A stretch of 64,000 bases of DNA from Shewanella eurypsychrophilus (lineage in GTDB: Bacteria > Pseudomonadota > Gammaproteobacteria > Enterobacterales > Shewanellaceae): NCBI RefSeq assembly GCF_007004545.3, contig NZ_CP045503.2, positions 5,148,501 through 5,212,500 on the forward strand, written 5' to 3'. Numbering within the stretch: the stretch's first letter is position 1; every line of letters starts with the position of its first letter. The position numbers were made by a program, and so were the translations under genes. The notes under the pieces were generated by a model. That model was not told the DNA's origin, searched no databases, and saw only the letters and a list, made by a program, of their open reading frames with translations. This document shows, piece by piece, positions 16,606 to 25,294 of this stretch.

Positions 16606-18024
16606 ATGACCCGTCCAACCCCGACTAAACAACAGGTGTTTTCAGCTAAACGTATCGCTTCGGTGCTTGTTGTCTCAGCCACACTGGCTGGCGTACTGTT
16701 CACCACTAGCAGCCAGGCACAAACTATCGCAACTGCTGCCCCTTCTCAGGAAGATATGCGCCTCTATGATATTGCTACGGCGCCAAGCGCCGGCAGGCTG
16801 CACAGTGATGTCGAGAAATTAGTGAGTTTCGGCACACGCCACACCTTGTCAGAGACACAATCTGATACCCAAGGCATAGGGGCTGCAAGGCGCTGGATTA
16901 AGGCCGAATTTGAACGCATATCCGCTGACTGCGGTGGCTGCTTGGAGGTGATAACTCTGTCTGACACCGTCACAGGCAAGCGCATACCTCAGCCTACGGA
17001 AGTGGTCAATGTCATCGCCATTCAGCGCGGAACACTCGCGCCTAAACGCGTTGTGATGATGAGCGGCGATATCGATTCTCGCGTCACGGATGTGATGAAC
17101 TCAACCTCAGTTTCGCCCGGCGCCAACGACAATGCATCCGGTGTTGCAGGGGCTATCGAAGCCGCTCGCGTGTTATCTAAATATCAGTTTTCCGGCACGA
17201 TTGTCTACGCTGCATTATCTGGCGAGGAACAAGGTCTCTATGGCGGAGCCACACTGGCTCAATATGCCAAGGATAATAACTGGCAAGTACAAGCGGTACT
17301 CAACAACGACATGATAGGCAATATTGAAGGGATCAATGGCGTCATCGGCAACCACACGGTACGAGTATTCTCTGAAGGTGTTCGCATCGCAGAAACCCCC
17401 GACGAAGCCAAGGAGCGTTATTTCAGCGGTGGCGAAAATGACTCAGCCTCGCGCAATCTGGCGCGCAAGATAAAAACCTTAGCCGATCAGTACATGACCA
17501 ATCTTGATGTAATGATGGTTTATCGATTAGATCGTTTCGGCCGCGGTGGCCATCACCTGCCTTTTAATAAAGCTGGCTTTCCTGCCGTACGTATCATGGA
17601 GACCAACGAGAACTACAACCGTCAGCACCAAGATATCCGTGTTGAAAACGGCATAGCCTACGGCGATGTGATTGAGGGCGTAGATTTTGACTTTAATGCT
17701 AAGCTTACCGCCTTAAATGCTATCAGTCTGGCTTCAATGGCCTGGGCACCTGCGCCACCTGCATCTGTCACCATAGAAGGTCAAGTCTCTGCCAGCACCA
17801 CTCTTAACTGGCAACCAAGCGAGCAACTAGATGTGGTTGGTTATCGAGTATATTGGCGCTTAACCACACAATCAGAGTGGAGTCACAGCCGCTATGTGGG
17901 CAAGGTGAATTCATTCAAACTAGACAACATGGTTATCGATAACTACCTATTCGGTGTCGCCAGTGTAAGTTCAAACGGTAACGCAAGCCCGGTAGTTTTT
18001 CCCGGTGCCTCAGGTGCGTTTTAA
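16606..18024 (+). CDS. Secreted M28-family metallopeptidase with C-terminal fibronectin-like domain
   Basis: 472 aa. Signal peptide at residues 1-38 (ends SQAQ). The M28 catalytic domain shows the bridging Asp in SPGANDNASGVAGAIEAARVL, the catalytic pair in LSGEEQGLYGG and a zinc ligand in LNNDMIGN; a later His in HHLPFNKAGFPAVRIME completes the dinuclear zinc site. Residues about 385-465 (ASVTIEGQ...NWQPSEQLDVVGYRVYWR) form a fibronectin type III-like domain. Likely an exported aminopeptidase. The 3' end is duplicated downstream (see the tandem repeat). Confidence 0.9.
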   Translation: MTRPTPTKQQVFSAKRIASVLVVSATLAGVLFTTSSQAQTIATAAPSQEDMRLYDIATAPSAGRLHSDVEKLVSFGTRHTLSETQSDTQGIGAARRWIKAEFERISADCGGCLEVITLSDTVTGKRIPQPTEVVNVIAIQRGTLAPKRVVMMSGDIDSRVTDVMNSTSVSPGANDNASGVAGAIEAARVLSKYQFSGTIVYAALSGEEQGLYGGATLAQYAKDNNWQVQAVLNNDMIGNIEGINGVIGNHTVRVFSEGVRIAETPDEAKERYFSGGENDSASRNLARKIKTLADQYMTNLDVMMVYRLDRFGRGGHHLPFNKAGFPAVRIMETNENYNRQHQDIRVENGIAYGDVIEGVDFDFNAKLTALNAISLASMAWAPAPPASVTIEGQVSASTTLNWQPSEQLDVVGYRVYWRLTTQSEWSHSRYVGKVNSFKLDNMVIDNYLFGVASVSSNGNASPVVFPGASGAF

Positions 18025-18494
18025 AGCAATAACAACTGGCAAGGTAGGATAATTCGAGTTAGATTCCTTCAAAGTAAAAAGTCTGGTTATCGATAACTAG
18101 CTTCTTGTTGATGTAGCCAGTGTCAGCGCAAACGGTAACGCAAGCCCGGTAGTTTTTCCCGGTGCCTCAGGTGCGTTTTAAAGCAATAACAACTGGCAAG
18201 GTAGGATAATTCGAGTTAGATTCCTTCAAAGTAAAAAGTCTGGTTATCGATAACTAGCTTCTTGTTGATGTAGCCAGTGTCAGTTCAAACGGTAACGCAA
18301 GCCCGGTAGTTTTCCCCGGTGCCGCAGGTGCGTTTTAAAGCAATAACAACTGGCAAGGTAGGATAATTCGAGTTAGATTCCTTCAAAGTAAAAAGTCTGG
18401 TTATCGATAACTAGCTTCTTGTTGATGTAGCCAGTGTCAGCGCAAACGGTAACGTTAGCCCGGTAGTTTTTCCCGGTGCCTCAGGTGCGTTTTA
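17931..18494 (+). repeat. Tandem duplication of the M28 gene's 3' end (four units of 154-157 bp)
   Basis: Units start with GGTTATCGATAACTA at 17931 (inside the gene), 18085, 18242 and 18399. Each carries a copy of the last about 24 codons, reading VASVS(A/S)NGN(A/V)SPVVFPG(A/S)(A/S)GAF and stop. Downstream units hold TAG where the gene has TAC (N-Y-L becomes N-stop) and read DSFKVKSLVIDN before it, so they resemble the tail of a related paralogue rather than an exact copy. The three extra units should not be translated. Confidence 0.9.
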
Positions 18495-18728
18495 ATCTGA
18501 ATTGTACTGGTGACTAGGCCCTGAGTTCGAGCCTAATCACCAGCTTTTCGTTACACCAAATACGATGACTAAACCTACCCATACCTTAACCATCGATAAC
18601 TTTAGAATGAAACAAGCTAAATCAACTAAGCTTTAAACTAGTAAGTCCCCTTTTAGTACTGTTATTGCTATAGCAGTCTGATAGAGATGATTATACCTAT
18701 TGGTTTATAGGTAGGGAGCTGAGGGTAT
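18495..18728. other. Intergenic region after the tandem units
   Basis: 234 bp. CTGGTGACTAGGCCCT...GAGCCTAATCACCAG near 18508-18543 forms an imperfect hairpin that may terminate transcription; it is followed by CTTTTCG. Confidence 0.4.
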
Positions 18729-19646
18729 ATGAATCAAGCATTGGTTAAGCATAATTTCAGCTATTATCTCTCACTAATGTCTTTTGTCGTTTCACTTTTA
18801 CTCAATCTGAAACGTCCTCAATTTGTGCAATTGATTGTTCTTATGGGACTAGGGTGCTCGATTCAAGTTCAAGCAGAAATCTTAAATGCACAAACACAGC
18901 TATCAGATAAAAAACAGTCCGTTATGCGGATCTGCTATGAAGATAAAAACAACTTTCCCTTCGTCACCAAATTCGACCCACTTAATCATAACCCTAACTC
19001 TATTGGTCAGCTCGGCACCTTAGCTGACCTAATCATCATTGCAGCAGAAAAGATTAACCTTTCCGTTAACATGGTTAGACAACCTTGGAAACGTTGCATT
19101 CAAAGTCTTAAACAAGGACAAGTGGATGCCATTTTTGCCGCAATCTGGACTGCAGAAAGAGAAAGTTGGGGAGTATTTCCTAAGCTCAATGGCGCTATTG
19201 ATTCGGATCAGCGGTTATGGCGAGCGAAATACCCAATATTCACGCAAAAAGACTCAAACTTAACATGGAGTAATGGCCACTTTTCAGGTCTACATCTAGG
19301 TGTATCAGCTCCCTTAGGTTATATAGCTTACGATAAGTTAAACAAGCTAGGCGTATTACCTAGCAATAATCTATCTGCGGAGGAGGGCTTTACTCTTCTA
19401 GCCAGAGGTAGAATAGATGGCTATGTGATCGAACAATATATAGGCAAAAACATCATCAAAAAGCTTAGACTTAGTCAGCAGCTATCAAGTCTACCGGAAG
19501 ATTTTATGCAGATGGATTGGTTTATGCCAGTATCACACCAGTGGTACCAGCAACATCCAGAACTGACGGCTAAATTTTGGCAAGAAATGAGTGAAGTGAG
19601 AAAGCTGCAAGGCGAAGCTATCTTCAATAGCTATATGAACCAATGA
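18729..19646 (+). CDS. Periplasmic solute-binding-like protein (SBP family 3)
   Basis: 305 aa. A long N-terminal region precedes a signal-like hydrophobic segment (about residues 34-52, ending QVQA-E), so the true start may be the internal ATG ahead of GLGCSIQVQA or the one given. The body is of the amino-acid-binding type: MRICYEDKNNFPF, QPWKRCIQSLKQGQVDAIFAA, and LGYIAYDKLNKLGVLP...GRIDGYVIEQ. No permease or ATPase gene is nearby, so it is probably an orphan binding protein or sensor module, common in Shewanella. Confidence 0.7.
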   Translation: MNQALVKHNFSYYLSLMSFVVSLLLNLKRPQFVQLIVLMGLGCSIQVQAEILNAQTQLSDKKQSVMRICYEDKNNFPFVTKFDPLNHNPNSIGQLGTLADLIIIAAEKINLSVNMVRQPWKRCIQSLKQGQVDAIFAAIWTAERESWGVFPKLNGAIDSDQRLWRAKYPIFTQKDSNLTWSNGHFSGLHLGVSAPLGYIAYDKLNKLGVLPSNNLSAEEGFTLLARGRIDGYVIEQYIGKNIIKKLRLSQQLSSLPEDFMQMDWFMPVSHQWYQQHPELTAKFWQEMSEVRKLQGEAIFNSYMNQ

Positions 19647-19713
19647 GTAAAATAGCTCTCTATTTAATACCCCATTGATTCCATCCTCTAATCACACACC
19701 CTAATCACATCTT

Positions 19714-20790
19714 CTATTCACACAGCCTAATCACATTAACGACAGCATCGGCGGGCTCTGATTGATAACGCTTAAACATCTCCTCTAGTGACTCATTAGG
19801 CTCAACAAAGCCCTTCTCTGTTAAAAAATGCGAATTAAACAACTTAGAAGAGGATCGCTCGGCAAGATCGCAGCAAAAAGTCACAATGGTTTTGCCAGTC
19901 CCCATCTTTGCCGCGGCATACAAGGCTGCTGCGACATTGAGCGCCGAGCTGCTACCCAGCACAATGCCATCGCGCTCCTGCACTTGCCTGGCAATAGCAA
20001 TCAGGTCTCTATCAGGCAAGGTAATGGCTTTATCCACTTTAGCCTGACGAAAGTTCTCCACGCAACGCATGATACCGATACCTTCGGTAAATGAACTGCC
20101 GCTAGATACATACTGTCCGGTTTTTAGGTAAGCGTAGATCCCCGATCCATCAGGATCCACCAGCCAGGTTTGCAGCTCTGGTTTTTTCTCGGACAGGTAA
20201 CGTGAGTTTCCTGCAATCGTGCCGCCAGTACCCGCCACAGAAACCAGAGCATCTATCTTGCCTTGGGTCTGCAACCAGATCTCTGGCCCGGTATGCTCAT
20301 AATGGGCCTTGCTGTTACTGGTATTTTCAAACTGATCTGCCCACCAGTATTTATCATCACTCTCACCAATACGTTTAGCCGTGTGATAAAAATGATCCGG
20401 ATCAGCAAAGGGGCATGCATCCACCAACATCAGCTCAGCATCGTACAAACTGATCATCTGTTCTTTTTCTGGCGCTTGGCCCTTCGGCATCACCACTAGC
20501 ATTTTAAAACCAAGCGCCTTAGCCACCAGCGCTAAGCCTATACCGGTATTGCCCGCCGTCCCTTCGACAATCGTCATTCCAGGTTTGAGCTTGCCTGTAT
20601 CAATGGCATCTTGAACCAGCTGTAATGCTGCTCTGTCTTTAATTGAACCACCAGGATTTTGCTGCTCACATTTAAGCAGAATGTCACAAGCCGTTAGATC
20701 AGAAATACTATTAATCCTAAGTAGATCTGTATGGCCGATCAGCTCAGTGATATTCGATGTAATAGAGGGAGATTTCATATGCAGAGGCAT
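19714..20790 (-). CDS. PLP-dependent cysteine synthase / CBS-family protein
   Basis: 358 aa, fold type II. The Schiff-base lysine is K51 in NPGGSIKDRAA; VEGTAGNTGIGLALVA is the substrate loop (T-A-G-N-T) and SVAGTGGTIAGNSRYL the phosphate-binding loop. CysK-like proteins usually read T-S-G-N-T and are about 320 aa; T-A-G-N-T and the longer C-terminus (ending DAVVNVIRLCE) set this one apart, so O-acetylserine may not be the substrate. The start could also be the ATG four codons later. Confidence 0.85.
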   Translation of the reverse strand: MPLHMKSPSITSNITELIGHTDLLRINSISDLTACDILLKCEQQNPGGSIKDRAALQLVQDAIDTGKLKPGMTIVEGTAGNTGIGLALVAKALGFKMLVVMPKGQAPEKEQMISLYDAELMLVDACPFADPDHFYHTAKRIGESDDKYWWADQFENTSNSKAHYEHTGPEIWLQTQGKIDALVSVAGTGGTIAGNSRYLSEKKPELQTWLVDPDGSGIYAYLKTGQYVSSGSSFTEGIGIMRCVENFRQAKVDKAITLPDRDLIAIARQVQERDGIVLGSSSALNVAAALYAAAKMGTGKTIVTFCCDLAERSSSKLFNSHFLTEKGFVEPNESLEEMFKRYQSEPADAVVNVIRLCE

Positions 20791-20924
20791 CCATTACCAA
20801 TAATAACTCAATACTAGGCATAGACCAGGTGAAAGCCAATAGCTGAAAGTAAAAGACGCCTCTATTGACTGCTCTATATCAATATAGGCGGCGACAACCG
20901 CCCGATTAATTATTTACGAGAGTA

Positions 20925-21428
20925 TTAAGTTACCACTCTAAAACCTGAATATTTCAGTCTCGCGATATCTGTACTCTTCGTCTTTAAAGGGTGAACAGCC
21001 AAGTTGTTGCTAGCCGTGCCTTTTGTACTACAGCCACAACCACCGCTTGCGCCACTGCAACATCCACCTTTATTCTCATGATTAAGCGAAGTTCTCCCCT
21101 CGGAAGCATTCAACATACGGCGGTTAAAATCACTGCTATCAGTCAATAGTTGCTCGATACTAGTGCGACTATCTCCTTTGCTCACGCTAATACTAGCACT
21201 CAGTAACTTGCCTAACATCCGCTCACCGATATGCTGCACAATAACAATATCGGCCTTTTGTGCTTTAATCAGATCTAACATCGCCTTCTTAGCACTACAG
21301 CCTCCTGTTAGTGCTGGATTATCGAAGTTAGCGATCAACTGATGGTATTCATTGAAAATAACGATTCTCTGAGCTTTAGTAAAATGGCTTGCGAGCCTTC
21401 CACGGCTCATTGGCATTGCAATAATCAT
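20925..21428 (-). CDS. NifX/NifB-type FeMo-cofactor-binding domain protein
   Basis: 167 aa. Residues 1-85 are a dinitrogenase iron-molybdenum cofactor-binding domain: SRGRLASHFTKAQRIVIF and KADIVIVQHIGERMLGKLL. A cysteine-rich insert (GGCCSGASGGCGCS, about residues 121-134) suggests metal or Fe-S cluster binding. No nitrogenase genes are nearby, so it belongs to the widespread non-Nif subset thought to handle Fe-S or Mo clusters. It follows the DUF134 gene by 22 bp on the same strand, a common pairing. Confidence 0.85.
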   Translation of the reverse strand: MIIAMPMSRGRLASHFTKAQRIVIFNEYHQLIANFDNPALTGGCSAKKAMLDLIKAQKADIVIVQHIGERMLGKLLSASISVSKGDSRTSIEQLLTDSSDFNRRMLNASEGRTSLNHENKGGCCSGASGGCGCSTKGTASNNLAVHPLKTKSTDIARLKYSGFRVVT

Positions 21429-21450
21429 ATTGATTCCTTATCTGCAGCCC

Positions 21451-21738
21451 TTACTTAGAGCCGCTTTTGGGTAACAGCAAGGCATTGCCTTGAACGATGG
21501 CCGTAGCAACTTTTTTACGCGCACTAGCAAGCAGATAACCAAAAGTCTGTCTGGAGATCCCCATAGCCTTCGCGGCATCAATCTGAGGCATTTTTATAAC
21601 GTCTCCTAGATTTAATGCTTCAAACTCATCAGCTTCGAGCTGAATTTTCTGCAATTCAGCAGAGGGAATACCATTAGGCTTGAACATGCTACATGGTGCG
21701 CAGCAGGACAAGCGGCGAGATTTCTTGGGTCTGGGCAT
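21451..21738 (-). CDS. DUF134 family helix-turn-helix protein
   Basis: 95 aa. Starts with the family opening MPRPKKSRRLSCCAPCSMFKP, containing a CCxxC metal-binding candidate, then LEADEFEALNLGD and a helix-turn-helix IDAAKAMGISRQTFGYLLASARKKVA. Likely a DNA-binding regulator, perhaps metal- or cluster-responsive, acting on the operon it shares with the NifX-like gene. High confidence in family, low in target. Confidence 0.9.
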   Translation of the reverse strand: MPRPKKSRRLSCCAPCSMFKPNGIPSAELQKIQLEADEFEALNLGDVIKMPQIDAAKAMGISRQTFGYLLASARKKVATAIVQGNALLLPKSGSK

Positions 21739-22002
21739 GAATAGCTCTAATTATCTGGATGACAGTACTGAAATGAGTAACCGATACCGAATCAACCTAT
21801 CTACACGTAAAACCGTTTATGGCCTACGCCAATAACTTGGGATTATTTAATAGAATGGATCAAGAAACTGTGCATCAGTTCACAGTCAAAAATATTCGAG
21901 ATAGCTAAAAAAGCAGAGATTTAATTAGGGTTACAACTCAGAATCAGATATTAAAAGGCATTAACAATAACTCTCGAATACAGACAGCAATGGCTCACCT
22001 GC

Positions 22003-22413
22003 CTAGTTAGTTTCATCGCTGAGTCTTGGCATACGCAGCAAGAATAGCGTCACCACCATCGCAATAGCCAGTAAGGCTACTTTCACATACCAAACAGGGA
22101 CAAAGTAAATCGCGAGCCCCATGCCAAACCACTTACCCACTAAACAGTGAAACAACTGCCGCTGAGTTAAGCCACGTCGATGGATCAAATTATCTAAGGT
22201 GGGTCCGAAGTGCCGCTGGGCTAACAACCATTGCTGCATACGTGGTGAGGCGTGACTAAAACACCACAGACTCAAGAGTAAGAATGGCACTGTGGGAAAT
22301 ACAGGCAATACCACCCCAATCACGGCAAAACCTAGGGATACTCCCCCTAAAACCAGCAGGAATGGGCGCAACATTTTTTTACTCCAATGACTAAACCATT
22401 GTGTGATACTCAT
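22003..22413 (-). CDS. ybaN: YbaN (DUF454) family inner-membrane protein
   Basis: 136 aa. PFLLVLGGVSLGFAVIGVVLPVFPTVPFLLLSLWCFSHASPR is the DUF454 signature with the first two membrane helices; two further helices lie near residues 95-130. Function unknown in the family. It is divergent from hutWX, and in many genomes YbaN neighbours iron or haem genes, so the shared Fur-like site may control both. Confidence 0.85.
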   Translation of the reverse strand: MSITQWFSHWSKKMLRPFLLVLGGVSLGFAVIGVVLPVFPTVPFLLLSLWCFSHASPRMQQWLLAQRHFGPTLDNLIHRRGLTQRQLFHCLVGKWFGMGLAIYFVPVWYVKVALLAIAMVVTLFLLRMPRLSDETN

Positions 22414-22507
22414 AGCATCTCTCTGTTATATCAGTGTTATTGAACAATCAGTCACTCGCTTGTCGATCCACATCACAATATTACACAAGTGTAAATGCAA
22501 CTATGTA

Positions 22508-22528
22508 TGGTAATCAATCTCATTACCA
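22508..22528. promoter_or_regulatory. Fur-box-like operator
   Basis: GGTAATCAATCTCATTACC resembles the Gram-negative Fur consensus (A-A-T-x-A-T-x-A-T hexamer repeats) and lies 20 bp upstream of the hutWX start, in the shared promoter region with ybaN. Iron repression of haem-use genes by Fur is established in the family; binding here is inferred. Confidence 0.6.
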
Positions 22529-22546
22529 ATAGGCTAGTTAAAAACC

Positions 22547-24604
22547 ATGACACTCATCCCAGATCTCAGTCTTACAGGGCGAAAAAGTGACCAACCTATG
22601 GTGTCTGCCTTTAGCCGAAAGGAAACCGCCCATATGCAAGTAATGGGGGCGCCGGTAATGCCTGATGATCAACAGGGACTGTGGCATCAATTAACACAAG
22701 TTCAGCCACGGGCAAGTCAGGGGGCTCGATTAGCGTATCTGCATATTCCTTTCTGCCAAACTAAGTGCAGCTATTGCGCCTTCTATCAAAATCGAACCAG
22801 TGATGAAAAAGTCGCGAATTACCTCGATGCCTTACTCAGCGAATTAGCAATGACCAGCCAGCAACCAGGGCTAATTGATACTCCTTTTGATGGCATCTAC
22901 ATCGGGGGAGGTACACCTAGCGATCTAAGCCCGAGTCAAATTGCGCTGCTCGGTAATGCCATACACAGATACCTGCCCCTAAGAACAGATGCAGAACTGA
23001 CCTTCGAAGCTCGTTTTCATGGCTTTGATAAGGATAGATTTACGGCTTGCTTAGATGCCGGATTTAACCGCTTTTCTTTAGGTGTACAAAGCTTTGATAC
23101 TGAATTACGTCAACGCCTTGGCCGCATAGATGATGAGATCACAGTACGTAGAGAGTTAGATCGAATGTGTAATCAAGATCAAGCTGTGATCGTTACCGAT
23201 CTTATCTATGGTTTACCCGGTCAAACCTTAGATCACTGGCAACGGGACTTGGATATCTTGGCTGAGTCAGGAGTCGGTGGCGCCGATCTATATCAATTGA
23301 TTCTACTGCCAGAAAGTCAGCTAGGTCGCTCTGTTAACAAGGGCAAAGTTCCCGCTCCTCCAGGGCTAGAGGAGAAGGCAGCTATGTTTGCTGCCGGCCG
23401 AAAAACCCTCAAACGCCATCACTTCAATCGCCTCAGCGTGAGTCACTTTGGCCGTGATAGCCGTGAGAGAAACCGCTACAACCACCTCTCCAAAGCCGGT
23501 GCAGATCTGGTGCCCTTTGGTTGTGGTGCAGGCGGTCGTGTCAATGGCCACAGCATCATGACTGAACGCGATCTCAATAAGTATCACCAAGAGATCGCCG
23601 CAGGCAACAAACCGATCGCAATGATGACTAAGCCACACCCACAACACGATCTTCGCTATGGCATTGGTGGCGGCTTCGATCTGGGATACTTAGATCTAAA
23701 TACCTTAGATCAACTTGGCGATCTATCAGATCGCGCCAAGCCACTGTTTGATGCGTGGCAAGAGAATGGGCTAGTCCAACATGATGGTCGCTACCTGAAC
23801 CTGACCGAAGCAGGTCAGTTTTGGAATATCAATATGCAACAAGCAGTGAACCGCTATCTGGATCTCGGCGACGAACTACTCAAACGACAAGAGTTAACTA
23901 TTATGAACAATACGTTAGAACAGATCGAAACGATCTCTAAACAGCAACCTTTGTCATCACTGGCACAGGTCGGTCGTCAGCTAGGACTGACAGAGCTAGA
24001 AACGGTCCAAGCACTGCCCGCAAAGCAAGCACAACTGGTCGATGGTGCCAATTTCGATCGCTTGATGGCAGAGCTCGCAGATTTTGGCCCAACCACCACA
24101 GTGATTGAGGTTGCCGGACAGATCTTAGAATACAAAGGCGGCTTCCCTGAGGGCAGTTATGGACATGGGTTTTACAATCTAAAAGGCGAGCACCTAAGGG
24201 GGCACCTCAACCCACGAGAGGTCTACGCTATTGCTTTTGTACGTCGTCCATTTATGCGTATGGACACTCGAGCGATCTGGTTATTCAATGCCCAAGGCTT
24301 GTGCAGCTTTAAGATCTACTTAGGTCGAGATGATAAACGTAAGCTGCTCACCGAACAGGTGACAAGGTTTGATGAGTTAGAGCAGGAGTTCTTAGCGAAA
24401 GCTCCGCTACTCCCCCCAGAGGAGGCAACTGCCGAGCTTGATACGAGTGTTGAGCTTAATGAAGAACCTGAGACAGCACCAAAACTATGTCCTATCAGCG
24501 GCATACAGTTCAAGCAAGATCAGCCATTACAAGAGCAGCAAAAGGAGCAACTGAAAAAGGGACGCTGCCCAATGAAGCGCTTGTTTAGCAAAACAAATGG
24601 CTAA
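22547..24604 (+). CDS. hutW: HutW-HutX fusion: radical SAM haem methyltransferase and cytosolic haem carrier
   Basis: 685 aa. Residues about 60-450 are a ChuW/HutW-type radical SAM protein with its cluster motif C70-xxx-C74-xx-C77 (HIPFCQTKCSYCAF), GGGTPSDL and VTDLIYGLPGQT. From residue 453, itself a methionine, the sequence becomes HutX: LAQVGRQLGLTELETVQALP, then LADFGPTTTVIEVAGQI, GSYGHGFYNL and DTRAIWLFN. A Cys-containing tail (CPISG...GRCPMKR) closes the protein. HutW opens the haem ring anaerobically and releases iron; HutX carries haem. They are separate genes in Vibrio; here they are one frame. The leader before residue 55 is longer than usual. Fur-like site upstream. Confidence 0.9.
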   Translation: MTLIPDLSLTGRKSDQPMVSAFSRKETAHMQVMGAPVMPDDQQGLWHQLTQVQPRASQGARLAYLHIPFCQTKCSYCAFYQNRTSDEKVANYLDALLSELAMTSQQPGLIDTPFDGIYIGGGTPSDLSPSQIALLGNAIHRYLPLRTDAELTFEARFHGFDKDRFTACLDAGFNRFSLGVQSFDTELRQRLGRIDDEITVRRELDRMCNQDQAVIVTDLIYGLPGQTLDHWQRDLDILAESGVGGADLYQLILLPESQLGRSVNKGKVPAPPGLEEKAAMFAAGRKTLKRHHFNRLSVSHFGRDSRERNRYNHLSKAGADLVPFGCGAGGRVNGHSIMTERDLNKYHQEIAAGNKPIAMMTKPHPQHDLRYGIGGGFDLGYLDLNTLDQLGDLSDRAKPLFDAWQENGLVQHDGRYLNLTEAGQFWNINMQQAVNRYLDLGDELLKRQELTIMNNTLEQIETISKQQPLSSLAQVGRQLGLTELETVQALPAKQAQLVDGANFDRLMAELADFGPTTTVIEVAGQILEYKGGFPEGSYGHGFYNLKGEHLRGHLNPREVYAIAFVRRPFMRMDTRAIWLFNAQGLCSFKIYLGRDDKRKLLTEQVTRFDELEQEFLAKAPLLPPEEATAELDTSVELNEEPETAPKLCPISGIQFKQDQPLQEQQKEQLKKGRCPMKRLFSKTNG

Positions 24605-24706
24605 ATAGATCGCTTGTATACCAACGAGGGGCAATCAGAATAATATCTCAATGCCCCTGATGAGTGATAGAATCAGTACATATTCTAAAACTAAACAGGG
24701 AATGCA

Positions 24707-24958
24707 ATGAATCCTATTCTTGCCATCTTAAAAGAGAACAATATCAGTGACGAACAAATCGCTGGGCTATTCCAAACACTAACCGAAAATCCAATTGCGG
24801 CGATGGCGACAATTGGCCAACTGGGTCTGCCCCCAGAGAAGTTACAGCAATTAATGGGGCAAGTGATGCAAAACCCAGCACTGCTAAAAGAAGCAGTTGT
24901 AGAATTAGGCTTAGATTTTTCGAAAGTCGAAGCAGCAAAAGCACAGTTAGAGAAATAA
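24707..24958 (+). CDS. DUF2999 family small protein
   Basis: 83 aa, all-helical and acidic: NPILAILKENNISDEQIAGLFQTLTENPIAAMATIGQLGLPPEKLQ is the DUF2999 family core found in Shewanella and Vibrio. Cytoplasmic, function unknown. Good start context; followed by an inverted repeat that may terminate it. Confidence 0.8.
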   Translation: MNPILAILKENNISDEQIAGLFQTLTENPIAAMATIGQLGLPPEKLQQLMGQVMQNPALLKEAVVELGLDFSKVEAAKAQLEK

Positions 24959-24995
24959 GCCCGCTTTGACTCATTGAAGCTGACTTGAATGAACT

Positions 24996-25022
24996 GCTTT
25001 GGGGCCTTATCAGCCCCAAAGC
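24996..25022. terminator. Inverted repeat after DUF2999 (probable terminator)
   Basis: A perfect 10-bp stem GCTTTGGGGC / GCCCCAAAGC with a 7-nt loop. No T-run follows, so terminator function is likely but not textbook. Confidence 0.6.
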
Positions 25023-25294
25023 AGATCGAATCAGTGCTCATATAGCTCACTCCAAAGCCAAATCAACGTTATTCCATTCGCTTCCCAGCCCTTTAACCTC
25101 CCTGTTTAGCTTATCTAATTTCCTGTTTTAATTAAGTGTCCCCTCAATTAAAAATTTCTTACCGTACCATTAAAAAAAGTAAACTATTTTTAGCACTCCA
25201 TTGGCTCTAACATTCCCCTATCGAATCTTTTGGGTTACTTGATCACATCACCTCCAAATTGAATTTTCAAGTTAATCAATAGAAAGGAACGTAA
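25023..25294 (+). promoter_or_regulatory. Promoter region of nrfA
   Basis: 272 bp upstream of nrfA. A CRP-like half site GATCACAT lies near 25241, and TTCAA-GTTA-ATCAA (25266-25279) resembles an FNR/EtrA palindrome with a weak left half. Neither is a full match. Anaerobic control of nrfA is known in the genus. Confidence 0.35.

Noticed and set aside
25230..25250. Full CRP site ahead of nrfA
   Set aside because: The right half GATCACAT is good, but the left half at the required spacing is GGGTT rather than TGTGA.
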